From assembly GCA_963575745.1 (NCBI GenBank), contig CAUYUJ010014327.1, forward strand, positions 612,916-676,915: a stretch of DNA of 64,000 nt. The letters run 5' to 3'. Position numbers and translations under genes: made by a program. Under the pieces are notes generated by a model. It ran no database searches. It saw only the letters and a program-made list of their open reading frames with translations, and had not been told where the DNA came from. This DNA is from Prorocentrum cordatum. Its lineage: Eukaryota; Sar; Dinophyceae; Prorocentrales; Prorocentraceae. The number at the start of each line of letters is the position of its first letter. Position 1 is the first letter of the stretch. This document shows, one piece after another, positions 31,863 to 43,610 of the stretch.

Positions 31863-34080
31863 CGTCAGTAATCAGCCTGGGAAAGGGAAAAAAACTTCGC
31901 CTCGGATGTACACGATCCCCATGACAAATTCCTTACGACGAGCAATCGGTCTGAGGCTGCCGTGCATGAGGGTACACGATTCCCCTGACGGCGCCAACGG
32001 GTGGGGGCCTCTTTTGCTAATCACACGCTGAAATTATGTGTGCGCCTTTCTTTCGCTCCTGATGTTCATCCTCCTTCCCTCGCCCCCATGAGGGTTCCAG
32101 GGATGGCCTGAAGAGGCCTTCTACGGCCACCCCCTTTTCCCTCACATCTCCCTGTTCACTCTGTCTGCCCGCTCTGTTTCAGCACATGTGCTTCTTCGTC
32201 GTTTTGTTCCGCCAAGTCTCTTGGGTATGGTTTTTGAATGGGTTGGCGGCGACCAGAAAATTCTGGCATCCAACGCCCCCCGCCTTCGCTCCCTGGGAAA
32301 CCAAAGGGTACCGATAGCGCTATTCCCTGGACATCTCCTGGGGTGCGTTCTGAACAGGACTTCGGGGCGAATCCGGTGGCGGCGGCGAGGGCCACCCTCG
32401 AGAGGCCCAAAAAGGGGAGCACGAGGGAACGGCAACAAAAGGGGGACGTTGTCCTCCTCCCCTCACATCCGACGCTGCAACAAAAAAGTACAGCATCGCA
32501 GAAAATCGCGACCGGACCCCCGACCTCATCTTTCTGCGTCGTTTTTCGACGCGGATCGAACTGTGAGGGTCCCAGGGCCAGAAATTTAACGAAAACGCCC
32601 GGTGAGTTGCCAGGATCATGAGGTCTGGCTCCCATGCCGCCATTTCCCGCCGCCCGGTTTGTTCCCTGCGCTGGTCGCTCCGCGCGCCCCCGCGCGGCCC
32701 ACTGCGGTCAGATGCAGCCAGACGTGCGCCGCCCGGGCGCCAGCCCGGTGTGGCGCGGGCGCGGGTCCGTAAATTCCTGTGGGGTTGGCGCGCGGGTCTG
32801 TGGATTCCTGAGCGGCCGATTCGACTCGAGCCAGCCGATCGCAGTCAAACTTCCGTCGTAGGGCGCAAGCCCCGACCCCTTGCGTTGTGAAAAAAACAAG
32901 ACGGGAGGTTTGTTGCGGCCTACGGGGGCCCTTCCCAAGCCTCGGGAGCGTCAAAAAAACAACTCAGGAGGAAAACCGGTCCTGGGGACCCCGTATTGGC
33001 AGAATCACGACGTCGGATCTCCGGGGTCGTAGCACGCAGCGACAACCTGACCTGGACCCCACACGGTGCAAGAATATGCGCGAATACGTGCACTCGACTG
33101 TTCACCCTCCCACCAATTCTGAACCCGATGGCCAGCTCGACGTGCGCCCCCGTGGAAACGATGTACTGCTTCTCTGGCGGGCTTTGCCGCAACTCGCTGC
33201 TCATGAGCGGGCCGCGCGCAAGACTCCGCGGCCGCGGGAGGGGAGCGGAACTCAGGCATACGCTGCATTTTTCTCCGGCGCGGCCTCCCCAAGAAATCCC
33301 GACCACTTCCACGGAACCAGTGGTCATCCCGTGTCGTCGCTTGGCGGTCCCGGGGCCCGGCGAGGGCCCCCTGGGGTCGGTAACGGCCAAACACCCTGCG
33401 TCGTGATGTTTGTTCCGCCGCGACCATGTCTGGGGGGGCCAAGGCACACTCCAAGCACACGCGGTCGGGCGCTGGCGCACAGCCGCAGCGGAGTGACGGG
33501 AGGATACGAATCGAATCGAACGTTGGGGGCACTTGGTTCGTCTGATCACGTGAGACGCATGGGCATCACCTGGTACATCACCAGCTTGCAGCTATCATAT
33601 AAAACCTGTCTACGCCCTGTGGACCGATCGGGGGATTTTGCAAGCCCGACGTGCCCACAGGAGTACTGCTGGGAAGGGAGGAGAGGGGAGGGGACCGAAG
33701 CGCGGGCGATGCGGCTGGCGGCGCGGGGGGCGGGGGGCAGGGGGATTGGGCGCGGGGAGCGAGGGGGTGAATGGGAAATCGGGCGATGGCGGACGGGTTA
33801 GAAGCGGTGATCTATGCATAACCACCGCCTGGAGGGTCGACTTCCGCACACCTCCACAGGCGGTTTTGCCCCCCTCGGGGGGCGAACTATACCCAGATCC
33901 ACCGCCCACTGGGCCCCCGGGACGTCGGTTCCCAGGCGGCCACGGGGGCCCGGGGAGGCCCCACGAGGTCCCAAAAATGCAACCAAGAGACCAGTGGAAG
34001 GCCTCCCACGAAACCCCAAGAAACCTTCCCAAAAAGCGTTTGTCCGCAACCCACCTTGGCCCCAATTGTGCCCCGAGAAG
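31863..34080. other. no confident gene
   Basis: Mixed GC-rich sequence. Only short frames; the block near 32300-32350 repeats text from 26370-26420. Confidence 0.4.
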
Positions 34081-34084
34081 CCGT

Positions 34085-34165
34085 CGAGAGGCCTCCTCCT
34101 CCTTCTCCTCCTCCTCCTCCTCCTCCGCCTCCTCCTCTTCCTCCTGATCGTCCTCCTCCTCGTGG
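34085..34165. repeat. CTC pyrimidine repeat
   Basis: (CTCCTC)n. Confidence 0.85.
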
Positions 34166-34669
34166 TGGTCGGGCGAGGGGGGTCGGGCGCCGACCTGGAC
34201 CTCGGCGCGGACCCGTGGGGCCGGTCGCGGCTGGGGTGGGATGGCTGTGGGACGGGCACGCTTCCCTCCCCCCCTGATCCACTTTCCCGCCATGGGGCTA
34301 GCCTCGTACCTACGTCGTGCGCTGGCGTAGAAGGTAATCATGACCAGACGAGGATCCCTGCCGGAGGGCCGCTGATGTCCCCACCCCAGGAAGACGCAAA
34401 TCTAGCGTCTGCCTTCCGGCTCTGGGCGTGGCACCTTCCCGGAGGGAGCCTGGGAAACTGAGGGAGATTCGGGCACGGTGGCACGCAAGTCCTCGTACCC
34501 TCCCCCTCTCTCCCAGGGCTGCTTCCCGAGAGTGGTCTCATTCATCCCTGGGCTGACGTTGCGGGGTTGCTGTCGGTCGGAGGTTGGGCCCCGCAGCTCT
34601 CCGCCAAAGGGGCTGAGCCCGCAGTCCCAACATGCCACCTCGCTGGGAGGCCACCAACCAACCAACCAA

Positions 34670-35112
34670 CCCCTCCTCCTCCTCCTCCTCCTCCTCCTTC
34701 TCCTCCTCCTCCTCCTCCTCCTCCTCCTCCTCCTCCTCCTCCTCTTCCTCCTCATCCGCTTTCTGGTGCCCCCCACCGCCGCCAGCTGCAGTAACTACTT
34801 TGGTGGTGATGGGCCGCAGAGTCCAAACAAATCCTTCCTCCTCCTCCTCCTCCTCCTCCTCCTCCTCCCCCTCCTCGTCCTCCTCCTCATCCTCCTCCTC
34901 CTCTTTCTCCTCGTCATATTCCTCCTCTTCCTCCTCCTCCTCCTCTTTCTCCTCCGCCTCCTCCTCTTCCTCCTCTCCTCTTCTTCTCCTCACCTCATGT
35001 CATAATGCCCTGATGTCCTCGTCTCATCTTATCGTATGTTCATCATGTTCCTGGTATTTCTGTTATTCCTGTTTCTCCTCCTCCTCCTCCTCCTCCTCCT
35101 CCTCCTCTGCTT
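34670..35112. repeat. CTC pyrimidine repeats
   Basis: Three (CTCCTC)n blocks; Ser-, Leu-, Pro- and Glu-rich frames are shadows. Confidence 0.9.
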
Positions 35113-35289
35113 CTTTTCTGACTGGTATGATCAGTATGATTTATTATGCCTAATAGTATTAGTATTTCTATAAGTAGTCGTTTTCGTATTCGTCTTGTCT
35201 TCTTAAAACTATTACTGTCACTATTGCTATATTCGTATTAATATTACTAGTTCTCTTCATGTTATGAGAATTCGTATGGCCATTGTTAC

Positions 35290-35402
35290 TATACTTCCTC
35301 CTCCTCCGCCTCCTCCCCCTCCTTTTCCCCCTCCTCCTCCTCCTCGTCCTCTTCCTCCTCCCCCTATTCCTACTCCCGTTCCTCCTCCTCTTTCCTCCTC
35401 CC
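35290..35402. repeat. CTC pyrimidine repeat
   Basis: (CTCCTC)n with CCC. Confidence 0.85.
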
Positions 35403-35654
35403 ATATCGATTCCCCTATCGTCCCTTCCGCCCGCCATAAGCACACCAACATGAAGCAACTTATGTAATATGGGCCGGCCAAGTTGGCGAAACGATTCCAA
35501 GTTTCCATATGCACAGCCCGCTCGGTCCCCAGGACGACGAATCCCAGGCGGTGGATATGGATAAGCCCCCGCCTCGCAAGGGGCGGGGGGAGGACGAGAA
35601 AGAGGAGCGTGATGTGGACAAAGACACAACAATCTTTCTGCCTTCTGCCGAGAA

Positions 35655-36266
35655 TTAACGCAAACTTTTCCGCTATGCTCTGAATTCTCAATTTCTCGAT
35701 TTCCTCTTCAGCAAGGCGCCGCTTTGCTTCGTCCGCGATGCCCGCTTCATTTGCCTCAGCATGCTGCATCAACTTCTGCGCATCTTCAACAACGACGGTT
35801 TTCTCACGTTCCATCCTTTGCGCGGCTGCCTGCTTTTCGGCCTCAGAAACTGCAAGCTGACGTTGGGCCTCTTCGGCCGCCTTTTTATTGACCCGCGCCT
35901 CAGAAGTAATATGCTGTATATGCGCGCTCGCAGCCCTCAGCTGCTCTCGATCCTGTCTATATCTTGCAACCCATTCTTGGATTGCAAGATGATGGCAATT
36001 GTGCTCTTCCATCGTGATATATTCGTTACGAAGCCACGCTTGGCTACATTTGGTGCAAACCTTCAAGAGGACACACTGGTCTTCGACATGAACCCCCCAG
36101 CGTGCGTGCGCTTTCCCAGGCCACCGGTTCTCCGCCTGGGAAGGGCACGTTGGCCCTGCATTCCAACAACGCTCCCGTATAGAAAACCTGCTGGTAGCTC
36201 TATTCGATGATGTTATCGGCGAGCCAAAGGCATTGAATCCTCTGGAGCTGGAACGCCCAGCCCTGG
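35655..36266 (-). CDS. coiled-coil protein exon with a Cys/His cluster
   Basis: Open on the minus strand from about 36266: RAGRSSSRGFNAFGSPITSS, SIRERCWNAGPTCPSQAENR, VHVEDQCVLLKVCTKCSQAW, LRNEYITMEEHNCHHLAIQE, then a charged coiled coil (NKKAAEEAQRQLAVSEAEKQ; AANEAGIADEAKRR-like heptads; LAEEEIEKLRIQSIAEKF). C-x2-C followed by H-x-C-H-H could bind a metal. There is no ATG at the 5' end of the frame, so it is either an internal exon or starts at the Met of TMEEHN (about 36012). Base composition is less GC-rich than the flanks. Confidence 0.5.
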
Positions 36267-36368
36267 GGCCTTATTTAAACGTCCCCTCTTACTATTCAGG
36301 GTCGGCGTGTGTTGTTCCCTTGCCCTTACGCCCCTTTTGAACGCATCAACACCCATGCTCCTTGCCAA

Positions 36369-37360
36369 CTAATCTCGCTCGTCCTGAACAACAAGCTCAT
36401 CGAGCTCTGGCACTCCATCTCTGCTTATTCGAGGCAGCGAGAAGCCTGGTCTGTAAAGACCTTGCGATAAAAAAGGCGAAACATTGAAGTCGTCATTATC
36501 ACTCTTCGGTTTCTTCGTCATCGGACGAGGAATCGTCCCTGTAATCTCTCGCGTACTCTTCACCACACGTATAGCTTCGGGACAGCTCATTATCGGGTGT
36601 GCCGATGAGCAGTCATTTTGAATCAGGCTTTCTCAGTCCTTTCAGTCATCGTCTGAATCAAGAACAGCTTTCTGACTTGCCCCAATGATCATACGTTCAG
36701 AAACAGGATCAGCACACATATCAAGAAGAGGCTCAAGATGACGAGACGGTCCAGGCGAAGTTTGAAATCGAGCACACCCCTCGTTCTTTTGTATCGAATG
36801 GGAGCAGTCCCCTTCAGACTGCATATCGTTCACATCCTCGCTCTGTCCATACAACGTATATTGGACCGCACTTTCGACGCCCTGATGCTCAACGCCTGAT
36901 GCTTCGATGGGAGCATGGTCCAGCACCATTTTCCATCTCGAGATCTATGTCAATAGATGTCTGAGAGCCAACGTGTGCCATCACCAATTCGGAGGGCCCC
37001 TCGGTCGAAGTTCTGGCTGTGCCATACCTTCCGCATGAGTGTAACTCTATGGGTCTTCTCTCTGAATCAACCGACGAATCCCTTTCTGTCAACTCGAACA
37101 TAGTCGTGGAGTTTCCTTACAGGGGGGAATATGGGGGCTCTGTCGCCTCACTAAGGCGCTTATACTTGCGTCGCGCACGGAAGGTATTGGATCTTCTGTT
37201 TTTTTTTCGAGCGTGCCTTCTTGAGATTCATGCTTTGCGAAGCGAGCGGCTGTGCCGTCGTTTCGGCTGATATCCAGTCTTTTGCCTGGATAATCATAAT
37301 CCCCACAATCTGTCCCGACGATGTCTCATAGTCAGTGGGTTCCGCGAGTGACATGGGCAA
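36369..37360 (-). CDS. candidate multi-exon gene of unknown function
   Basis: Four minus-strand blocks in three phases look protein-like: SLAEPTDYETSSGQIVGIMI with QAKDWISAETTAQPLAS (from 37360); LTERDSSVDSERRPIELHSC with AHVGSQTSIDIDLEMEN (37101-36930); GVEHQGVESAVQYTLYGQSE with SERMIIGASQKAVLDSDDD (36929-36642); and SDNDDFNVSPFLSQGLYRPG with FSLPRISRDGVPELDELVVQ, stop at 36369. Short introns or frameshifts must separate them. The region is clearly less GC-rich than its neighbours. No domain recognised. Confidence 0.4.
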
Positions 37361-37399
37361 GACGGGATAATGCCGTCAAGCATGCCCTAAAATAACACC

Positions 37400-38450
37400 G
37401 AAGGGAGGAGGCCAGCCCGCCGGCCGACGCACGCGCGCGCCGCAAGCTCGCTCCTTTTCCGCTTCCTTAGAGCCAAGTACATAGCTGCGGAAACGCAAAT
37501 CAAGAAGAAAGAGCAGCAGACAGTGCAGGCGCAGGCAAGGCGAGTGAGACGGACAGGCTCCTGGTGGTGCGGAGGGCTTCATTGACTGCTTCGTGTCCCC
37601 AAAGGCTCCAAGGGGCTCCCCGGCGGTCTGCTTCCAGGAACTGCCCGACGCCCGCGCGCTCTGACCAGCGCCGTGCCTATTGTCAGCCACCTGTGTGTTT
37701 TGCTCCGTGCCGCAGGCAACCCGTGCACGTCGCCAGCACTTCGCAATGCACGGTGCCAGAGCCGCGGTCACCGTGGCGCAAGTACAAAGAGAAAGGAAAT
37801 ACGAGAGAAACTAATCGATACAAAACGAGGGAGCCTGCGGCTCGGGCAACCGCGGACCAGGCGAGCAGGAACGCAACGCAACTGGAAACAAGGAGAGGAG
37901 TGAAAGAGCTGGGTAGGAAGTGGTCGCGAAACGGCGGCGCACGAAGCTCGTGCACAGCAATGCACTCCCCCGCGAACCCAACGGCTTTTCTCTCCCAGTC
38001 AACGCCGAAGTCCCTGCCCCGCGATACTCGAAGCCGCTTATGGTCTGGTCCATCGCAAGGATAAAAGTAAGTCGCCCAACGTTGCGGATCGCGCCGCGCG
38101 ATGCGCAACGCCCGATTATCTCCATGCCTTCGCGCCGCCTCCTCTCAAGAAGGGCAGCCGCTCTGGCCCAGACCGCGACGCGCGTTGCGCTGTTATCTTT
38201 GCGACCCAGCGGGTGACCTCCTCCGAGAGGAGCAGGACGGGGAGGAAAAGGAGGACGAAGGGCAAAGGCCCTTGCAGACATCTGGCGTCGTGATTCTTTC
38301 GCACCGTGGCTCCGCAGAGTTCTGGGCTCCCTCCGCAGGACCAGTAGTTGGCTGACGGTCCCAAAACCCGCCGAAAATCCCCAGAGGCTGAAATTGTATA
38401 ACAACCTTCCGCCGTGATTTCGCCCACACCGAGTGAAGGAGGAGAAGGAG
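37400..38450. other. no confident gene
   Basis: Mixed sequence with short frames on both strands; none has convincing support. Confidence 0.35.
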
Positions 38451-38454
38451 AGGG

Positions 38455-38690
38455 ATGAGGAAAACGAGGAGGAGGAGGAGGAGGAGGAGGAGGAGGAGGA
38501 GGAGGGAGGAGGGAGGAAGGAGGAAGGATGAGGGAGGCGGGAGGTGGGAGGAGGGAGGGAGGGAGGGAGGAGGTGAGACGAAGGAGGGAGGAGGAGGATG
38601 GAGGAGGGAGGAGGGAGGATGGGGAGGAGGAGGGAGGACGGAGGAGGGAGGAGGGCGCAGTGAGGAAGGAGGAGGGCGGATGATGAGGAG
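38455..38690. repeat. GGA purine repeat
   Basis: (GGAGGA)n. Confidence 0.9.
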
Positions 38691-38714
38691 AAGGAGGATG
38701 AAGCTGAGGTGAGG

Positions 38715-39000
38715 AAGGGGATGACGATGATGATGCTGCTGCTGCTGCTGATGATGATGATGATGACGATGATGATGATGATGCTGATGCTGATGATGAT
38801 GATGCTGATGACGGTGATGATGCTGGTGATGACGATGATGCTGATGATGCTGGTGATGCTGATGGTGGTGGTGGTGATGATGATGCTGATGATGATGTTG
38901 ATGATGATGATGCTGATGATGCAGATGATGCTGATGAGGATGCTGACGCTGATGCTGATGATGCTGCTGATTATGATGATGACGATGATGCTGATGAATG

Positions 39001-39064
<64 letters not shown>

Positions 39065-39148
39065 AATGATGGTGATGAAGATGAAGATGAAGATGATGCT
39101 GATGCTGATGCTGATGCTGCTGATGATGATGGTGATGATGATGATGAG
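38715..39148. repeat. GAT trinucleotide array
   Basis: (GATGATGCT)n, same type as 4240-4675. Confidence 0.9.
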
Positions 39149-39735
39149 GAGAAGGAGGAGGTGGAGGAGGTGGAGGAGGAGGAGGAGGAGGAGGAGGAGG
39201 AGGGGAGGAGGAGGAGGAGGAGGAGGGGGAGGAGGAGGAGGAGAGGGGGGAGGAGGGGGGGGGCGGGGAAGGCAAAGGAGTTGGAGGAGGAGGAGGAAGA
39301 GGAGGAGGAGTATGGGGAGAGGACGAGCAGGGGGAGGAGGAGGAGGAGGGAGGAGGAGGGGGAAGAAGAGGTGGAGGAGGAGGAGCAGGAGGAGGAAGAC
39401 TGGAGGGGACGGAGGAGGAGAACGAGGAGAAAAAAGAAGGAACAGGAATAGGGCGGAGGAGGAAGAGGAGGAGAAGGAGGAGGAGGACGAGGGGAAGGAA
39501 GACGAGGAGGAGGAGGAGCAGGAGAAGGAGGAGGGGGAGGGGGGAAGGAGGAGGAGAAGGAGGAGGAGGAAGAGGAGGAGGAGGAGGACGAGGAGGAAAA
39601 GAGGGGGAAGGAGGAGAAGAAGAAATATGCTGATGAGAAGCAGGAGGAGGAGGGGGAGGGGAGAAGGATGGGGAGGGGAGCAGGAGGAAAAGGAGGAGGA
39701 GGAGGAGGAGGAGGAGGAGGAGGGGGAGGGCGATC
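39149..39735. repeat. GGA purine repeat
   Basis: (GGAGGA)n with AAG; the very long minus-strand frames here are shadows. Confidence 0.9.
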
Positions 39736-39979
39736 CTTTGTGAATTCGTGGCCCTTCGGGAACCACATCTCCGGGACGCACGCATTCGGCAGAGCCTCGT
39801 CGCGGGGCGGCCGCGCATCGCACATGCTCCGCCATTCCCTGGCCACAGGGGGAGGGAGGGAGGGAGGAGGTGGGGGGAGGAGGGAGGAGGGGTGATGAAA
39901 GTCATCGTGCGACAAGAAGGAACACATAACAAGAAACGAAGGGGCTACTACAGCAGTTCGTGCCCCTCCTCTCCCTCCT

Positions 39980-40325
39980 CCCTGCGTTTCACCCAGTACA
40001 ACGTTTCGTGGCCCCATAGGGAGCTCCACCGAAGGCCCCAATGCCCCCGCCCGCATGCGTCCCAGAAGCCCCATTTGGCATCTTCACCCACCCAGTACAG
40101 CGTTTCGTGGCCCCATAAGGGACTCCACCCAAGGCCCCAGTGCCACCGTCCGTATGCGCCCCATTTCGGCACACCACCCACACAGTACAGCGCTCCCCCC
40201 CGCCCAGTGCAGCGCTTCGTGGCCCCTAAAGGAGCTTCACCGAAGCAGATATTCACAATTACGGTAACCACAACTGCATATGGTTGGGACCTTCGCCAGG
40301 ATAATTTTCAGCCGCATCTTTCAGC
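39980..40325. repeat. tandem repeat of about 100 bp with conserved tail
   Basis: Three to four units containing ACAGCGTTTCGTGGCCCCAT, GAGCTCCACCGAAGGCCCCA and GCGCCCCATTTCGGCAC. The array ends in a unique tail GAAGCAGATATTCACAATTA ... CAACTGCATATGG ... TTCGCCAGG, which is also found, diverged, after the related array at 46060. Confidence 0.75.
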
Positions 40326-40447
40326 AGACGGCGTCCAGGCAACAAGCGCGTGCCGAAGCAGATGAACGGCATGCCAAACGCGCGCCGATACATCTGTGAC
40401 GCGCCAAACGCGCGCAGAGAGAACAAACCGATTGCGGTGAAACCCTG

Positions 40448-41003
40448 TCAATGCGGAGCTTGACCATCAAGAGCCGCTACTAAGGACATCGTCTTCTGGC
40501 ACCCTGCCTCAGGCGTCGCAGCCTCCGTGTAATCATCCTCGCCCAGCAGCCCTCCGATATGAAATCCAGCACGCCGAAGGTTCTTAAGGTAGACGTTCAA
40601 ATACTGCTGCCACTCGCCAGTGAGACAGTGGGCGACTTTGAGCTCCACCGGCCCGAAGCTCACCCATTTCGGCTTGTTGTCGCGCGCGACGCGAGCGTTG
40701 AAGCGGAAGCCTCCAGGCTTCGCCTTGTCTGCCCACGCCCCTGTGACGTTGACCTCCTGGAAGTACATGTCCGAGCATCGTGCTCCCAGTCGACGTGCGT
40801 CGGCCTGCACAACAAGCAGCGCGTCCTCGACGGGCTTTCCGCGTGGAATGCTGACCAAAATAGACTTGTCCGGCTTCGCCAAGACGAACCGCTGACCGAA
40901 CATATTCCGCAGGTGTGGGTCGCCGACGGCGGCCGCCTGCACCTGCGTCGGCGCTGCCGCCGGAGTCGGACCTGGCGTCGGCGTCGGACTTGAAGTCGGG
41001 CTT

Positions 41004-41036
<33 letters not shown>

Positions 41037-41111
41037 CTCGGCGACGGGCTTGGCGTCGGGCTTGAAGTCGGGCTTGGCGTCGGGCTTGGCGTCGGGCTTG
41101 GAATCGGGCTT

Positions 41112-41156
<45 letters not shown>

Positions 41157-41644
41157 CTTGGCGTCGGGCTTGGCGTCGGGCTTGGCGTCGGACTTGGAGT
41201 TGGGCTCGGCGTCGGACTCGGCAACTAGCTCGGCGTCGGGCTGGCGACGGGCTTGGCGTCGGGCTCGGCGTCGGACTCGGCGAAAGGCTCGGCGTCGGGC
41301 TGGCGACGGGCGTGGCGTCGGGCTCGGCGTCGGCCTCGGCGTCGGGCTTGGCGTCGGGCTTGGCGTCGGGCATTGAGTCGGGCTCGGCGTCGGACTTAGC
41401 GTCGGGCTCGGCGCCGGGCTCGGCGACGGGCGTGGCGTCGGGCTCGGCGACGGACTCGGCGTCGGACTTGGAGTCGGGCTCGGCGTCGGGCTTGGCGACG
41501 GACTCGGCGTCGGGCATGGCGTCGGACTCGGCGCCGGGCTCGGCGTCGGGCAGGCGTCGGGGTGGGCGTCGGGCTTCGGGGCTCGGCGTCGGGCTTGGCG
41601 TCGGGCTTGGAGTCGGGCTCAACGTCGGGCTCGGCGACGGGCTT

Positions 41645-41677
<33 letters not shown>

Positions 41678-42858
41678 CGTTGAGTCGGACTTGGCGTCGG
41701 ACTTGGCGTCGGGACGATCGGGCTCGGCGTCGGGACTTGGTGTGGGGCTCGGCGTCGGACTTGGCGTCGGGCTTGGCGTCGGGCTTGGCGTCGGACTTGG
41801 CGTCGGACTTGAAGTCGGGCTTGGCGTCGGACTCGGCGACGGGCTCAGCGTCGGGCTCGGCGTCGGGCTTGGCGTCGGAGTTGGCGTTGGGCTCGGCGTC
41901 GGGCTTGGCGTCGGGCTTGGAGTCGGGCTCAGCGTCGGACGCGGCGTCGGGCTCGGCGTCGGACTTGGCGTCGGGCTTGGCGTCGGGCTCGGCGACGGGC
42001 TTGGCATCGGGCTCGGCGTCGGGCTCAGCGACGGGCGTGGCGTCGGGCTCGGCGCCGGGCTCGGCGTCGGGCTTGGCGTCGGGCTTGGCGTCGGGCTTTG
42101 AGTCGGGCTCGGCGTCGGACTTAGCGTCGGACTTGGAGTCGGGCTTGGCGTCGGACTCGGCGTCGCGCCTGGCGTCGGCGCTGGCGCTGGCGAAGCCGAC
42201 GGTGCGGGCGTCGGCGCCGGCGAAGGCACCTGCGTCGGTGCCAGGGTCAGTGCCTCGAAGACGCGGGCGTGACGATAATTTTGCCCAGCACCGTCGTTCC
42301 AGCTCGCTCCAATGGCCACGCGGCTGCCGTCGCTGCTGGACGACACCGACTGGCCACTGCGATCGCCTAAGGCTTCGCCATCGATGTCCTGCCCCACCTG
42401 GATCCAAGTGTTGCCCGAGAGCCCGAAGACGCGAACGTGTCCAGAAGCTGACCCAGCGCCGTCGTTGGTTTCTGCTCGAATGGCCACGCGGCTGCCGTCG
42501 CTGCTCAGCGACGCCGAATGGCCACTGAAACCGCCAGAGGCTTCGCCATCGATGTCCTGCCCCACCTGGCTCCAACTGCTGCCCGAGAGCCCGAAGACGC
42601 GAGCGTGACCAGAACCTGACCCAGCACCGTCGTTCAACCTCGCTCCAATGGCCACGCGGCTGCCGTCGCTGCTCAGCGACACCGACTGGCCACTGCGATC
42701 GAATGAGGCTTCGCCATCGATGTCCTGCCCCAACTGGCTCCAAGTGTTGCCCGGGAGCCCGAAGACGCGAACGTGACCAGACCCGGACCCAGCACCGTCG
42801 TTCCCCTTCGCTCCAATGGCCACGCGGCTGCCGTCGCTGCTCAGCGACACCGAAGATC
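40448..42858 (-). pseudogene. propeller-repeat / PTPS-linker / GDPH-domain gene, 5'-truncated
   Basis: Minus strand. 42858-42250 holds four repeats of 56 codons (168-169 bp) of the type [35 protein letters not shown], a beta-propeller-like repeat I have seen in dinoflagellate surface proteins. About 42165-41000 is a 12-bp array encoding PTPS. 40925-40448 is a folded C-terminal domain: [103 protein letters not shown]-x7-G-x-F recalls von Willebrand type D domains. Indels in the array change its frame (PTPS to DAEP to RRAR), and a TAG stands near 41225, so the ends are in the same frame but not continuously open. The N-terminus is cut off next to a LINE fragment. Confidence 0.7.
40990..42165. 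repeat. 12-bp tandem array encoding PTPS
   Basis: About 95 units of GGCGTCGGGCTC / GGCGTCGGGCTT (plus strand). On the minus strand it is free of stops in all three frames except where units have diverged. Confidence 0.9.
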
Positions 42859-42899
42859 CACGCGGCGGTTCAGTCGAGCCCACCCACCCAGGTGTCGGG

Positions 42900-43610
42900 C
42901 GTTAGCGGGGTGATCTCGGAGACAAAGACAGGTTTTGGCGAACGCGGAGTCATCTCGGCTCGTCCAGAAGCACCTGCTGGTAGGGAGGATGGACCACTGT
43001 TCCAAGCGAGAAGGATAGCGGAGCATATCAACTTTACCACGGGGAGATTGGAACGCAAGCTGGCGAAGGGAGGTTGGAGCCTTAACCCAGCCAAAACCAA
43101 CCACCTGGTTTGCCTTCGAGGCCCAGGGGTAGATGGGATCACTCAACAACTGCAAAAAGAAAAGAAGATCCAGGGCACGCCGACGAGGGAGATGCGAGTA
43201 CTGGGACCGTACATACCTGGGGATCAGGACTACGCTAAGGAGATCAGGAGGAGATGTGAAGCAATGCGCATAGCCTACAGACAATGTGGTTGCTTCTGGT
43301 CTGCTGATACCACCGACGAAATAAAGAGGGTGACGTTCAAAGCGGTAGTATCAGGGGCGGGCCTTACCGCCACCCCGGTGCGTTCGGCAGCACCATGGCA
43401 ATTCTTCTGAACGAATGGCTGGAGGCAGAAAGAGTTGGACTCAAGAGGATGGCACGACCAGGAGTTGCGCCAACAAAGAAGTGTTCAACCGCATGGAGGG
43501 TACCGCGTTGCGCTGCAGAGTTGACTACACGCGGACTGCGATGGCACAGGCAATGGGCGAAACATCCAGAGGAAGTTGGCAGTTTTTTTGCAGCAATATT
43601 TGAAACATAG
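42900..43610 (+). mobile_element. LINE reverse-transcriptase fragment (3' part), frameshifted
   Basis: Reads ISARPEAPAGREDGPLFQAR, LERKLAKGGWSLNPAKTNHL, VCLRGPGVDGITQQLQ, REMRVLGPYIPGDQDYAKEI, MRIAYRQCGCFWSADTTDEI, KRVTFKAVVSGAGLT; then, after a frameshift near 43390, LLNEWLEAERVGLKRM, AAELTTRGLRWHRQWAKHPE. RYLGP-like VLGPYI, R-x-R-x-x-AM and a late R-x2-RW-x2-QWA are landmarks of the region downstream of the RT active site in dinoflagellate non-LTR elements. The catalytic part is absent (5' truncation at about 42.9 kb). Its sequence is interrupted at 43611 by a retrocopy and may resume at 44895. Confidence 0.7.
43596..43610. repeat. target-site duplication, left copy
   Basis: ATATTTGAAACATAG, identical to 44880-44894. 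Confidence 0.95.

Noticed and set aside
33005-34341. Several overlapping ORFs of 130-300 codons on both strands
   Set aside because: Mutually overlapping, compositionally driven, and without recognisable segments or splice support.
37811-39932. Very long minus-strand ORFs of 579 and 674 codons
   Set aside because: Entirely GGA and GAT trinucleotide repeats read as Ser/Pro/Leu/His/Ile.
41396-42165. Separate Ala/Ser/Gly-rich and Asp/Ala/Glu/Pro-rich ORFs over the 12-bp array
   Set aside because: Alternative frames of the PTPS-coding array belonging to the minus-strand gene.
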